Source of the DNA: Enoplolaimus lenunculus | Lineage: Eukaryota > Nematoda > Enoplea > Enoplida > Thoracostomopsidae | Length of the DNA: 64,000 nucleotides | Assembly (NCBI GenBank): GCA_030248215.1 | Contig: JASANG010003499.1 | Coordinates: 62,001-126,000, forward strand | Direction of reading: 5' to 3' | Shown here: in pieces, positions 37,115-51,500 of the stretch | Numbering within the stretch: position 1 is the stretch's first letter | Layout: each line of letters starts with the position of its first letter | The notes under the pieces: generated by a model | Seen by the model: only the letters and a program-made list of their open reading frames with translations | Databases searched by the model: none | What the model was told of the DNA's origin: nothing | Position numbers and translations under genes: made by a program

Positions 37115-37624
37115 GGCTTTTCTATCGCAAGCTTAAGGTTCAAGACTAACATAAGCGTATGCCTGAGTTGTCTCAAACTTTGGTACGTTTACATTTATTA
37201 TGATAATTATTCATTACCGTTTCCGTCCTTTTTACTGTTCGTTTACTCCCTGGTTACGCCCAAAATTCCAATTTCTGCAATCCAAGGCAAATCGGGTATC
37301 ACTCCAAACCCTAAAATCTCGGGGTCAAATTTCAACTTATAGATGCAGCCCGTGGAACCATTAGCAACCCAATTTTAATATGTACTATTTTGATCTGTTC
37401 AATTTCATCGGATGTATCTGGTTGATAAGTTATTCCAAAAGCCTTTCAAAAGTGCGTTTTGTTTGTATCTCAGGATCATTCGGAAGTGGATATAACCCCC
37501 ATAATATCTCCTTTTGCACATGCCATTTTGCAACAATAGCGAAACTGTTTTTGGAAGGGTGACCCGACAGCTGTCAAACACGAGCGTGAGCTCAGACAAT
37601 CTTAGATCAAACATTATTAAATTC

Positions 37625-37790
37625 TGTATCCACATCTACGCTGGGAGCCCCACCCTGGAGTTTGGGGGCCTCTACACCATTCTGCTCCGTCACTGAGTTT
37701 TTGCCTAGTGACGTTGACGGTGATTTAAAAATTAAATGTATATTAAAGCTGGAACGACCTACATGCGAATTTTGGGCCGCGTTCCAGCGC
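37625..37790. repeat. dispersed repeat, copy 2
   Basis: GCTGGGAGCCCCACCCTGGA block similar to 20185-20210, then TATTAAAGCTGGAACG at 37740, the inverse of the 20470 end. Between GGAACG and CGTTCC is a short hairpin. Confidence 0.5.
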
Positions 37791-38874
37791 AGAAAATATA
37801 GGCTGACACTACAGCATATTGCCATTCAAACGTATGCCTTTAATATATTTCTACATATTGTGGCAAATTAAAATTTGTGCATATATGAAGTACGTTGTAT
37901 TCAAAACAAAATCCAAATTATAGCTGGCACACCGATCCGGGTGGTTGCGACGATGACCATGCCGTTGAAGCAGCGTTTCGCAATCCCATTTAATACTACT
38001 GAACGAACCATAGGAATAGCGATTCCAAAAAGATTTTAAAGGTAAGCAATTGCGGGCAAAGGCTTTAAGGATGGAGTGGTGTTAGGGATCACCCGTATCG
38101 CTCGATACAAATAGTTGTGACAATTTTTTTATTTAATTGATAATTTTTGTAATTATCAATGTAGAGTATGCTCCAATTTTCAAGTAAAGTGAACAGTATT
38201 TTTACAATGCAATTTTTAAATATCAATGATGTATTTTCAACATAAAGAATGTGAAAGCTTATAGTTAAATTCTTAGTTAAAATGCAAAAGTTTGTCCAAC
38301 CGAGCACAAATATTTTGGTTTTTAAATCCTGTGAAACTTTAAAAAATTTTCAAACCTAATTGCCTGAAAAGTCCTAAAGGCAACAAGTTAACGATTTCTT
38401 TTACACAACAATCGCCGCCAGTTGTGGAATTTTGTGTGAAATACATTGGGTCCAAAATTGTAATAGGGTGAAAGATTAATCGCACTCAAACCAACGTTTG
38501 GCCGGAATTGTACAAGTAACTAAGGATAGTTCATGCTTTTTATAAAGTTGCATTTTATACAATTTTTACAGCCTTATGGGCGCGTTACTAAATTATTCGG
38601 GATTCAATAGTTTTAATTCTAGTTTTTTGCTGAAGTTCGATATTAGTGGTTAACCTAAATATTACCTAATCCTGGTACTGAACAATAATCCTGATTTTCA
38701 TTTTAGATTTGTTGACTGTAATCCGAGTTTCGAGAGACATAACTGATTACGAATAAACACGGGCAATTTTTCAACCGCTATTAAATAGGAAAAACATGTT
38801 CCGTGCGACCCTATTTTAAACTATGAAACTAGCATTACAATGTATATAATACATATAGCACTTAATCTTGATGC
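37791..38874. other. intergenic, nothing recognised
   Basis: AT-rich with no supported feature. Confidence 0.45.
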
Positions 38875-39196
38875 CAGGATGCAACTGGAGGTGAAAATAC
38901 CGGAGACGGAGGCCACCGAAACTTGCCGTAGCCGAAGGTGAAGCGAAATTAGGTAGTAAAAATGGTTAATTAGTTAATTTTAGCCAAGATTTGCAATATG
39001 TTGTTAATAATAAGTTGTTTGGCTTTACTCTTTCTGCGAAATTTCGGAAATTCTTTTCTTAAAATTGTTTCAAAAGTAAAACGAAACGCGCTAAGTTTGC
39101 AAAATTTTACAACCAAAATTGCCGGAAGCCCCGGCAAAATTTTACCGGAGCCATATGCCGATTTACTGCCGGAGCCAGACCTCCGGTTGTACCCTG
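38875..39196. mobile_element. hAT-type MITE, CAGGATGCAACTGG ends
   Basis: 322 bp, left CAGGATGCAACTGGAGG, right CCTCCGGTTGTACCCTG. Flanks CTTGATGC and CTTGATAC (8 bp, one mismatch). Internal CCGGAG / CCGG repeats near the ends as in the CAGGGTGCAACCGG group. Confidence 0.82.
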
Positions 39197-39273
39197 CTTG
39201 ATACATAAATCTCATAGTTAAATTCTGAAGAAACTGTGTCAATTGGAAATGTTTGATTATTGGTCGGGTTTTG

Positions 39274-39953
39274 CGGGGTTCACGTTACCGATTGTGCGCT
39301 TGGGACCTGCTTTGTACCCTACCCATAGCAGGAGGTAGAAAAAACCTATATGAATAGATTGTTAGCTAGCTACTACCCATATGGGTACCTTTACGATTGT
39401 AGCTATGGGTAACTATATTCTTCGGCTCGTTACCCATATGGATACCTTGCGATTGTTTTAACAATATTTACAGCTTGCGTATTTTTTTAGATTTTTTTCG
39501 AAGATATATTGTAAAAAAGACTAAACCAGACTTGTAAAACAAAACTCTCAAGTGCAAGCTTGAAAGTGCATTATGATGGCATCTATATGGGCTACAAGCA
39601 GACATCTTGACTCTACCCATATGGGTAGGTCAATATTTCAAAAACCTCGCTATGTGCAACAGTTTATTGTCTGTTGGTATCCATATGGGGCCTATGTTAC
39701 TTTAAGGGGCCTCTAGGTTTCTGGTAGATCTATAAAAGAGTGCGTTTAGATTGTGATTACATTTTTTGCCTAGGCTTAGGAACACATTTTTGCAACGCTT
39801 AGGCTTATGCTTACGCTTAGAAATACGCTTAACTTGCTGTTACGCCCCTTAAAGTAACATTGGCCCATATGGGTAACAAAAAAGTTAGTGTGCACCGCTA
39901 TAAGCATAGTGACAAAACAGGTACCAAGCGCACAATTGGTAACGTTAACCCTG
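39274..39953. mobile_element. hAT-like element with ACCCATATGGGT palindromes
   Basis: Inverted ends of about 45 bp: the left starts CGGGGTTCACGTTACCGATT, the right is its inverse ending ATTGGTAACGTTAACCCTG. Subterminal ACCCATATGGGTA palindromes repeat at about 39376, 39433 and 39614, and near the right end. Carries a nested MITE (39689-39865). Confidence 0.75.
39689..39865. mobile_element. hAT-type MITE, GGCC.ATGTTACTTTAAG family, copy 2 (nested)
   Basis: About 177 bp, left GGCCTATGTTACTTTAAGGG, right CCCCTTAAAGTAACATTGGCC. Inserted in an ACCCATATGGGT palindrome of the host element, giving an 8-bp duplication CCATATGG (end assignment uncertain by one base). Confidence 0.88.
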
Positions 39954-41239
39954 CATTTACTAAATATACATTAAACTTACAGATCAACTGATGAGAACAT
40001 TGCGTGAACCCAGGATCGAGTAACATATACAGTCTAATTCGCTCTTCAATCCACAGAAACCCTCCCTTAAATAATTTATTTGTCCCGAAACAAAACTAAA
40101 TATTACGTCGCTGTTCGTGCATCAAATAGGCATTATTGCACTATACACCGTTGACTGGATATAATAATACCGCAAGAAAAAAACTCACAATCGTGCGGTA
40201 CAGAAAGGTTTCTAGTCCTCATAAACTTAAATTCACAATATTAAGCAACAAGGCTTACATGCCTATGCTACTTTCGAAGGCAGGTTCAGATTTTTCTTCA
40301 AGATGTCAGCTTTAAGCTTTCGAATAGGCTTTAGCTAACTGTTGTACCCCAGAATGGAACACTGTTTGACTTACGAATAACCACTGGCTTAATTATGGCA
40401 AAAATGACACCGTTCCACTGCTACAGTGTTTAGCGACATACTTCACAATGAGAATTTTTCAAAATACAAAAAAGTTTGAACCGTAATAGTATTATACAGT
40501 TAAGTCAGCAAAGATATCACAGACAAAGATAGGAACAATTACAGAAGCGAACGAGGCACATATGTCATCCGTGGCAGCTTTTATCTCGATTTGCAATTTT
40601 AAAACATCCCCATAAAATACATACATCAAACAAACAAGCTATAAATTGTAAGCAAGTAGCTCGCCTAACACTATACAAAGGGTGTTACAAAATTTAAAAA
40701 ATACCTCAAACGGCACCGGAAAATTTAAAACAACAGTGGATTTTATTACGGAGCTAAAACCTGATAGCGAAAAATAAGTCCTACTGAGAATATAGTTTCT
40801 ATGATATCGGTGGTTTAACATAGCGACTTAACGTCAGCATTTGACTACTATCTAAACCATTAACAGTTATTTTAAAGTTTCAGTGAAAATTGTTAAACTA
40901 ATGCGTTTTTCAGCAGAAAATGAAATCCGGTTGCCTATTTAAAAATCCTTTACCACCGGCAACGTTTTTAAAAATTCAGGCCATTACCAAACAGATATGA
41001 CAACGCCTAAATAGCATCGACCACTTAAACCACAAATCGAATACAGCCCTAAATAAACACACGTAAACAACAAAGCGACAAGAACAAAACTGCATTGGTA
41101 CGTCAAATAAATACTGCAACACACACATAAACAAATACTGCACTAAAAAGATGGCGAAGTCCTAGCCTAAACCCCATAAATCCAAAGATACATCAATTTT
41201 GTTACTTCTAGCCAATTCAATATTACTAATTTTTCACTT

Positions 41240-41357
41240 ACACGAGTGTTAATTTGATAGAATTCAAAAATATTCTATTACTGTTTATTATTTCCCTAAA
41301 ACTTCACTGTTTATGGCCGAAAACTCTTTTTGTGGGGAAAAGTGAACTAGTACCATT
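41240..41357. repeat. CGAGTGTTAATTTGATAGAA repeat, copy 1
   Basis: Starts ACGAGTGTTAATTTGATAG and ends GGGGAAAAGTGAACTAGTACC. The block at 47933-48118 has ACTAGTGTTAATTTAATAG and GGGGAAAGTAAACTGGTACC at the same places. Shorter here and lacking the TTAGGC core. Confidence 0.55.
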
Positions 41358-41454
41358 ATAAATCTATTCTATTAATATTTTTTGATTTTCACTGAAGTAG
41401 GTTAACATATTCTAACACCAAGGTTCATAGTTGGAATAGTTGAAATATAAGGGA

Positions 41455-41575
41455 GTACGTGTAAATTGTGCAGCGAGAACTTGCAGTCGCAAGTTTTGTA
41501 ACGAGTTTATGGGTTTTCGAACAAAATTTGCAGCTGCAAGTTCTCGCCGCAACAACTTGCCCGTGTGAATGTGGT
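41455..41575. repeat. small hairpin MITE, GAGAACTTGCAG family, copy 2
   Basis: GCGAGAACTTGCAGTCGCAAG and its inverse TTGCAGCTGCAAGTTCTCGC about 55 bp apart; flank TTGCCCGTGTGAA resembles the inverted flank of the 24817 copy. Confidence 0.6.
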
Positions 41576-42613
41576 TTCATAAAATTCAAATATTCTAGCG
41601 ATACAGCAACGTTTGTACAATCTCGAAATATTACACTGTATACATTACGTTAACAATAATTCATTATGCGACACTATTGAACTGAGTAACACCTTTTAAT
41701 ACAACAGGGACGTAGCCATTATCTTGAAAAGAGAAGGATTTTGGGTTTACAATCTCTGGAAATTTCAATGACAAGTTTCTTGTGTTACCAGCTAAAATCG
41801 TTCCTAAAATAACCCCAAAAGGAAAGGTTTGAACCCAAACTGACCCTGTCTACACTTCCCTGAAGTATTATAACGACACAAAATACGCAATCAGAACTGT
41901 GCTATATTTTTTGTTGCCGCTTGGTGCCTTCCAACACCGCAGTTATCAAAAAATATAAAACACAACAAAAAACACAGAAGTCATTTTTGGCAAACGAAGC
42001 TAAAACGGATTAGATACCAGTCAGCGCAGGCCAGCCTGGCGACACAGTAAAAAATCATGCAACCCCGATTCCTTGTGTACTTTCGAAAACAATCTGTTTT
42101 ATAGTTAAAACAAAAAATCAATTAAAGTCTGTTGTAGTTTTGAAAACTTAAATTAGAAAAATCTAAAAATATATCCAAGTTTCAGTAAAAGTATGTTAAA
42201 AGGCAAACACCAAATACAGTAATTGTAAGTGAGGCTACTTTGAAATGAAAGAGCCCTCTGGCTGTTGCCTAAACAGTACGCTTTCAACTGGCAGTCAGTT
42301 TGATTTAAACATAATTTTTCGATAATACGAGTTCAAACAAGTTAACACACTCAGGAGTTTCATAACAGATCAATAAGTGTGAATAAATCACAGTGACTTT
42401 AGCCGCCCCGCCCCCGAAAAATAAACCTACCTGTCCAACCAGAAAAATTGTTTTAAAGAAAATTTTAGAGTTAAAATTCTTTCAAAATCCACCAAAAATA
42501 CAGCAAAACTCCATTGAAAAAACACAAAACACTGCTAAAACACTAAAACACATGCATATCACAATGGATAAAAGACACTTTTAAGGTATTAAACTAGCAT
42601 AATGCGACAATAA

Positions 42614-42742
42614 TTACTGCTTTGGTAATGACTGGTAATATTCCATTAGTACGTTCCATGCTTTGGGGGCCATGAATCCATCTGGTGGTGTTTCACCGGC
42701 ACGTGCAAGGCCTCGCATTTTGGTTCCCGAGATAAATTGGAA
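42614..42742 (-). CDS. PAPSS: PAPSS exon 14 (C-terminus)
   Basis: 129 nt including the TAA. ATTTTAG|TTCCAATTT. Encodes [20 protein letters not shown], then [22 protein letters not shown] and stop, ending at the same place as vertebrate PAPSS proteins. Confidence 0.96.
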   Translation of the reverse strand, partial: FQFISGTKMRGLARAGETPPDGFMAPKAWNVLMEYYQSLPKQ

Positions 42743-45700
42743 CTAAAATAAAAAAGATAAAGTTAGAACGAAATTAAATAAAACTAACAACCATAACAAA
42801 ATCTATATTGTGTTTCGATGTCACTACAAAGTTGACATCCGCTTTCGTTTCCTGTACAACATCTATTATAATACGACTCAAAGACAGCTTCACAATCTAT
42901 GAGGCATCAGTAAATAACGTTTCCTCCGGTTGATCGCGACTTCTTCATTTTTTTAAGATAACCAAAATATATTGATGTTAAAAATATTATTAACAAAATT
43001 AACGGCGGTACTTTACTTGTCCTTAGTTTTCTTGTTTTTATAAAAGACAAACGTCCCCCGCTCATTATTGTTCGTTTTTCTATGCTGAATAATATGTCAA
43101 TTACAAGCAATCAAGTATTTTTACTTCGTTAGCTCGTTCTGGATCAAAAAATTCCATCGATTTCGAAACTGTATTGTACGCTGCGACTCTGAACGGAATG
43201 ATTTCAAGTTGAGTTAGTCCCGGCGCCATCGTGAGAACCTCAAAATTATTTGGAAACAATTGCACGTTCAATTAAAGTGAACAAAACAAGCAACAGTCAA
43301 ATAGTGAACCAAGAACAGTTGGCTACGCTAACCTAACAGAATAACCAATTGATTGTAACTCACAAATCTTCAAAACAGCGCAAAACTTGAAAAATTTTGT
43401 AACAATATTTCCAACTCCACTAGCAAAATGTCTTTAAATACATTAAAATAATAACTTTACCTTCGCGCCATGTGTCGGATCATAAAGATAATCGCCTGTC
43501 TCAGGATGCTGTATTCCAGCTGGATCTCGACCTACGATATAATAGTGAACCCCGGCAGCCATACGTGCACGCGCATGCCATTGTACCTGTAACGGTAAAG
43601 CATTGTATGTTAATGCAAAATTCAAGTCGAAAAACTTCAATTTTCAATAATATTTTATGAAATAACAGGAAAAATTCGATAGAACTTCCATTATCAATAA
43701 AAATGAAAGCAGTTAAAAAAGCAGGTAGGATGTAAATACAGATTACAAAATATTTACAATTTTGCCACAAGCAGTGACTTATACCTCAGTTGGTCCAGCA
43801 TAAAGCATTGGAGACGGAAATATCGCTAAAACAGTGCTGTTCGGATCAAGGATACCCTCTTCAAGAACTGCTTGATGTTGTTTCATACGAACATCTAATG
43901 GAACGTCATCGTCTTTGGTCCACCCGCCTACAATACAAATTGGACCCTTATAGACTCCCCCCAAGCTTGAGCTAAAGCAACGGCTTAAGCCTTAGGTTTC
44001 TTAAAAGGCTTATTTAAACCGACGAACTTTTGCCTAAGTTTTATCTTAGCCGAAACCTAAGCCGTAACTTCAAAATGTGGAGGAAAGTGTTAAACAGTCA
44101 AAACTTGAAATAACCATCAAACTGTTTTGCAGTAAACTGATAGTAAACCAGAAAATTTAAAATCGTGCATGTACGATATTAACAAAAATAATTTATTATA
44201 CTGCTGCAAAATAAAAATTTAAAATTCGCTTTATCAAAGCGAGAATAGAAAACCGACTTGATAATTTAAATCGTAAAAATGCAAAAAGTTAGGTTTAGTT
44301 ATTCAAAAGTATATATTAATGTGAAACATACTAGAATACTTTCCTTAAGAAAACGAGATGCGATCAGGCAAAACAATGGAAATTAACTCTAACGTTAAAG
44401 ACACAATCTGTTAATATATCGACATTCCTAGCCCTGAAAGCCGTAAACTGATTGTTTACCGGATATGAGTTCTACAAAAATGCAATGCCATATATATGTG
44501 TTCGCGAAAATATCGCTGGGGCTCTAAACCGGGACGCACACACTACCGGTCTGCTACTCAAAAATGTGAGCTACGATACAAATATATCCGTAGTTGTATC
44601 AGCTTAGACCTAGAGCTACAACCGAAATTACCTAATGGATGCAGTAATAACACAGGCCGTTTATATCCACGATCCAACAGCTTTTTTTGTGTGTCTTGCA
44701 TCAACATCGCATGTCCGTTATGAATTGGATTACGTAATTGAAATACAAATATCGCATCAGCCTGCAAATACAACAACACAACCCCTATTAATCAAATTTA
44801 TTTCCACAAATCACCCATTCCAGTCATTTTTGTGATTCCGGCTTGCAGAACCGAATCACTGATTGTAACATGTTTCGAGGTTATTAAAGCATCCTCTTGC
44901 TATTGTAGTTTGACAACTAATAAGCTGTCAATGACATTCTGTTTAGAACTTGGACCAAAATTCGTTCTGCGTTTCCCACTAAAATTCGCTGCCGAAGGCG
45001 AGTCTTTTTCACTTGAAGAAATCCCCGGCTTAACACAAAAATACCCTAGAAAACCGATTCACAGTCGCTTCCACGTCTCTAGCACAATACATTTTTATAA
45101 TAGTTTACATGCACATACATTAATACTGTTGTAGTATTAGATTTCGATATCGCATTTTAAATAATTCTATTTGGACGACATGCAGGATTAACCAAGTCGA
45201 TTCTCCAAATATCCAAAAATCGTATTTTAGATACCGGAACCATGGTGCAACGGGAATTACTTTTCCGGCATTTTTCAGTTTCCGTTTCCGGTTCCTTTAA
45301 ATCTTTTTTATGAAATTAAAAATCCCGATATTAAATTTCGATCTGTGGAAATTAAGATTTTACTAAAAAATGACGATAAAAATAAAAGTTTTCATTATAA
45401 ACCTTGACAATCTTCGAAAATAACCGGCGAAGGTAGATTTAGCTTTCGCGGGTTTTGAAAACCTAGAAAGCAGATAAAGCGAATACCTTTCTCCAACTTG
45501 GGTTATTTCACCAATTTTAATGCAAAAAAGAAAATGAAAATGAAATTTCGGTCGGACGGATTTTTAGTTTTCCGGTTCCAATTCCGTTTCCGGTAATTTT
45601 TTCCAATTCCGGTTCTGGTAAACTGTAATTCCGGTTGCACCCTGACCGGATCTGGTACAACCACAACACTTTCAAAGTTAAGCTATACTGGCCGCGTGGC

Positions 45701-48490
45701 GCCATGCGCCACCGTGCGTCCCGGAGACACAGATACGACATCTGAAATAAGCGTTTTATGTTTTGTACTCTGGGGTCGAAAGGTGGATGTCTGTCCTTAC
45801 GAAAACAATCTCAGGAACGACTGAACCGATTTTGATAAACTTTTTTGTTATTTAACTAATTATTACAGTTGTTATAAGCAATCTAATTTCAGCAGTAAAG
45901 GGTTTTGGGAGCGATAAATCTGAATAGACAGTTTACGAACCTCCAAAACCGATAATTGAGTAGTTTACTAATACATAATTTGCATAAACCTGTATATCTA
46001 ACCAATATACCTGTCTCCTTGCAGTGTTTATTTTCCCCAATCCAGGCACCATAACATCTAATTTTTTGCGTCATTATTTTATTGAAAATTTTCCTTAGGA
46101 AAAATTAAACACTGCTTTCTTCAACTAATATCATCATCGTGTCAAAACGACTTGAATTTTTGTCATCACTCACAGGGCGCGATCGGATATTCGGTTTCGG
46201 CTCAGGCAAAAATCGACGCTGTGTTCCGGTATTTTAACTTACTGACTGTTTTTCAAAACTTTAAAAATCTGAAATTATGACTTGTATTTGTGCTAACTGG
46301 CGTAGAACTAATTGACTTATTTTTTACATGTTTTTGTGTTGTATGTGTCTGCATGTGCCGAAGGAAGAATTGTTAGCTACGTTCTGATATTTGAATGCCG
46401 TTTTGCGCAGTATTACATTTGAATTAGTTCTCCAGATCCGGCCGGATATTAATCATTCGACGCCGGCAGTTTTTGGAATCCGGTCGCACCCTGTAACTGA
46501 TAGATTTTTGAAAGACCTTAAAATCTCTTTTTGCCGCGTAACTTTTAAATTTATAAAAAAATCCTGATCCCCTTGAATCTTACCTCCATTTCATTAAATT
46601 TCGTCCGCAGCTGTGTGGGTGTGAGGCGGTAATCATCGAGACCATCGTTCCATTTGATTGGTTCAATGACTTCAACATCGCCTCCCACTAACCAATCACC
46701 AGACTCCATAATTGCCTGAATGCATTACAAACACGTTAATATACATATAGCACGGACTGAATAAAGCGCAATCGCGGTCGCGTTCCATAACTAGATTGAA
46801 AAAATAATACGTGCAAACGCGGCTACGGTCGCAGTAAAAGTATTTCAATTAACATCTGATCACGATTGCTTTGAACTGCTGTTACTTCGACCATAACCAA
46901 AATTGCACGCATTGAAAGCAAATGAATATCCAAGCGCGATTATAAAGCAGCCGCAAACGCAATTATGGAGCCCTTAATTCGGTCTGTGACTATAATAAAA
47001 GTAACTTCGTTGCTTTTTAGAAGATTGTGAGTGACGGACAGTTAAGCTTTTTGAAAGTAAATCAGTTTAATATAGAGTTGTATGTTATATATTTCAGCAA
47101 TAAACATCGAAAAAACAAGACATCTGAACCGGATAAGAAATCACACCCTGTAAGTTCAAACCTTAACAGCCGGATGTCCAGTATGGGTAGTACCAAATAC
47201 CCGAGCGACTCTTTCTTCCTTGCGATGCGTATAGAACTCTGGTTCTTTGAGCACTGCGACCATTTTACCTTCGTACATCAACGCGAAGGAACCTCCTGCC
47301 TTTTCAAAGCGTTCCTTATCTTCAGTTGAAAGAGGTAAGACAATAGGAATTGATTGATTAACATTACCCTCTGAAAAAATCAATACATCAAAGATTAAAC
47401 TGTTACGTATTCTCATTTGTAAATATATCACACATTCTTTAATATAGATAAATATTCAAAAAATAATAATTTTGTAGTAAGATGCACAAAAAATCTCATT
47501 CAACAAGATATTTTGGTTACGTCTAGTAAGTATTTCCTTATCTTAAAAACGACAGAAATTGTCCATTAGATGCAGATTAACTTCTTAAACCAATTTAGTA
47601 ATAAAATGATGTGTTTTCTTTAGATTACAACAAACTAGCACAACTCAAGCAGGGACTAGGAAATTATTTTCTTACTATATATCCACAATTAAATCTTCAC
47701 AATTCATCATGATTGTTGATTGAATAAACATAACTACATAACTATACCTTCAAGAAGGCACTTGAAATGAATCGCTTCTAAAAATTGCTGTTCACGCATA
47801 AATCCTTGTAGCGGTGTCGCCCAGCCTTCAGCCAAGACTTGAACCCATTGCATATCAATCTAAAGGAAATAAAAATATATCACTTGATCACAACTAAGCA
47901 GCACCCAATAACGGTATTTGTTTAGTGCCCTAACACTAGTGTTAATTTAATAGAAGACGAAAATTTCCTCTTTCACAGTGTTCACATTATTACATTGTCA
48001 CATGTTGAACTTAGGCTTCGACTTTGTCTTATGCTTAGGTTTAGGCTTATTATCTGGCTTGGGCTCATGTTCACTATGTGTTGGAGGAACTTTATGCGGG
48101 GAAAGTAAACTGGTACCCAAAAACATTTTGATAGGTAATTCTCAAGTCCTATTACAAACTTAAGTGTTACACTCATTTTCATAGAACAGTAGAAAATATA
48201 ACATAGAATCTTTTGTAAACTACAGGGTCCTCTCAAGATAGAGCACCCTTTTAACGATTAATTTTCCCAATTACCTCCAAAAACTACAAAATGCTACGGA
48301 TAAAAATACATATCACAAAATAATTTATGCTACAGTTGTACCTTTGTCAGCTCCAGCTTTTGTAAATCGTTCGCCGCGGCAAGAGCTGTTTCTTTTTCAG
48401 ATGGTGCTATAAACAGCTCACTGACACCGCAAAGTTCTTGCATCGCTTCTTCAGGTATGATTTTCTAAAACAAAATATTACTTAAAATAA

Positions 48491-48537
<47 letters not shown>

Positions 48538-51500
48538 ACATTTTCAAACAATTATTAGATAAACAAGATTTTTCAAACTAATTCGAAAACACTTTCCCAA
48601 AATGCGTATTAAAAGCATACAATGACGGTGACATATCACCAATGCAAAGAATGGGTGCACATCAAAAAGTCGTGCTCAAATCTCCCGAACATCAGTGCCT
48701 ATAACAACAAGTTCGTTTGCCCGGTATGCATGAATCTCAACAATCAACCTCATACAGCGCAATCTCAACCGGCACCTACAAGGCAAGGGCATAATAACCC
48801 TGGTATCCTGATGTTACAATTCAATATCAACGGTCTCAGGAGAAGAGCCGACGAACTACATAGCTACATCGTCGACAAAGATGTGAAGGTTGTTATGCTC
48901 CAAGAAACAAAACTGTCCGAGCAAGTAAAAGACCCACCCTTCCCGGGGTACACTCTGCTCAGGAAGGACAGGAACAACAACGGCGGTGGAGTTGCTCTAC
49001 TCATACATGAATCAATACCATTCAAAAAGATGAGTGACCCAATTCCAAACAGCCAGCACACTGAATCGATCGGAGCCTCGCTAGTGCTGAAGCAAGGTAC
49101 CTTTGATGTTGTCTGCATATATGTACCTCCCAGCTCAAGCTGCACCAATGGTTTCAAAGCCACACTTGGGCCCCCGTTGCAGAGCTGCCATGGCATCATA
49201 GGTGGTGACATTAATGCACACCACAAACTGTGGGAATCACAGGCTGAGGAAAATGCCAGAGGGGCCGAAATGGCTGATGAATTTGGTTCATCAAATTACG
49301 TTGTCCTGAATACGAAAGCACAAACCAGGGTCCCCAAAGACCAAAGCCCCAGCTCTCCCGATATAACACTAGTGCATAAGGACTGGGCAATGACATGCGA
49401 ATGGTACACGGAAACCACACTGTCATCCGATCATCTACCTATACTCATTCGCCTCACAACCCAAGAACCCCCAGTGTATGCAGAAAAGAAATGCTTCTTC
49501 AACCTTAACAAAGCTGACTGGCCAGCTTTTCAACGGAAGGTGGAAGAAAAAATCCAGCAGGCTGCTAGCCCAACTACAGTCGAAGCAGGGGAGAAGTTCC
49601 TAAGAACCTGCATCCATGAAGCAGCAACTGCACATGTCCCGCGTGGTCGAATACCTCTGGTAAGGCCTGACTTCCCCTCAGTCGCACTTACCCTAAGCAA
49701 GCAACGCGACGAGCTCCGCAGGCGCAACCCCCAAGACCCAGGTATAGCTCAACTCGATACCCAGATCCATAACGCGGTGATAGAGCATAAAAGATCAAAA
49801 TGGAGGGAGAAGCTCGATAAATGCAATCTAAGCTCTGGTAAAGGCATCAAACAACTATGGTCTACGGTCAAGTCCCTAGCTGGTCAAAGTAGGGACCAGG
49901 TCAACATGGCAATCAAATTCAACGGCAAGGATGTATCCAACAATCAACACGTAGCAAACAAGTTCAGCAAGCAATTCAGCCCCAAATCAACCAACAACTC
50001 ACCCAAGCAACTCAGGCAATGGCTACGTGACATGAAACGGAAAAAAGACCGACCGCCAAGCAGTATGGAACATTTTGACCCTAAGGCGGTGGCAACAGCG
50101 ATCAAAAGTATGAAAGCGTCCAAGGCCTACGGCCCGGATGGCATCACCGCAGTGCATTTAAAGCACTTGGGCCCGCAAGCCATCCAATACATGGCCAAAT
50201 TATTCAACATGTCCATCAACTATTGCCGCATCCCCATCATTTGGAAAACGGCAACCATAGTACCCCTACTTAAACCAGGGAAACCGGCCAATGTATCAAC
50301 TTCATTTCGTCCAGTATCATTGCTCTCACCTGTCGCAAAAGTTCTGGAGAAACTAATTCTCCCAACGCTCAACAACAGCATCAACCTTGGCAAACACCAG
50401 CATGGATTTAGAGCAATGCACTCAACCACCACGGTGCTGGTCGACATATGCACGCGAATCGCTGGAGGATTCAATTGCAAGAACCCGCCCCACAGGGCTA
50501 TACTGGTTGGCCTAGACTTGGCCAAAGCCTTTGATACGGTGAACCTAGCTATGCTCGTCAAAGACCTTCATGAAACAACAATGCCAGTCTACTTCAAACG
50601 TTGGATCTGCGCCTACCTACAGAGTCGCCAGTGTCATGTGGTATTTCGCAACGTCAAATCAAAGCAAAGGCACCTCAAAATGGGTGTACCCCAAGGGGGG
50701 GTCCTTTCACCACAACTCTTCAACCTGTACATGAGCAAGCTACCTGTCCCAGCGCCTGACAGTGGGCTTAGCCTCATGACCTACGCAGATGACACCACCG
50801 TTCTGTCTCAAAACCCATCGCTTCCGGCAGCAGCTGACAACTTGAATGAATACCTACCGCGCCTAGCAGACTATTTTGAGTCTCGCAGCCTATCCCTCAG
50901 TGCAGCCAAGTCAACGATGACTGTGTTTTCGAGCTTCAGCGGTGATTTGAAAACCAAATGCCCTGTTTACATCAACGGGAATGAAATCCCGGCAACGAGG
51001 AACCCAAAGGTTCTAGGCGTAACATTTGACCCAATGCTAACCTTCAACCAACAGTGCAAAAATGTGGCTGGCAAAATGGCGCAAAGGAACAACGTCCTGA
51101 AGAGCCTTGCAGGCTCCACCTGGGGTCAAAACAAAGATATTCTCACCGTTACTTACAAGGCCATCGGCAAGTCAGTTTACAACTACGCGGCACCAGCATG
51201 GACACCGTTCGTAAGCAAAACCAACTGGAGGAAGATTCAGGTCAGCCAAAATGTGGCACTCAGAAGCATTACAGGTAACCATAAAATGGCTCCGGAACAC
51301 CATCTACACAACGAATGCGAAATACTGCAAGTGGAGAAGCATGATTACCTCCTCGCGAAGCAGTTCTGGCTCAGCTGCCATCGGGACGGGCACCCGCTAC
51401 GCCACCTACAGAACACCCACCGTCGCTGCATCAATAAGACGGTTCCCTGTTAGAAAAGACCTAAGAACCATTGCACATGAAGAAGTCAGCCGATTACTGG

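Larger units (their letters stand above)
39954..42613. other. 3' flank of the PAPSS gene
   Basis: No gene recognised. It should hold the PAPSS 3' UTR immediately below 42614 on minus, but I could not assign a polyadenylation signal. Contains two small repeats (41240-41357 and 41455-41575). Confidence 0.45.

Noticed and set aside
35297-39865. TTAGGC repeats as evidence of nematode origin or an interstitial telomere
   Set aside because: They occur only as short cores of MITEs with defined ends and target duplications, not as terminal arrays.
43472-43975. Plus-strand frames opposite PAPSS exons 11 and 12
   Set aside because: They are antisense shadows of well-conserved PAPSS exons.
44832-45134. 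100-codon plus-strand frame in a PAPSS intron
   Set aside because: No conserved motif, antisense to PAPSS, and composition of ordinary intron.
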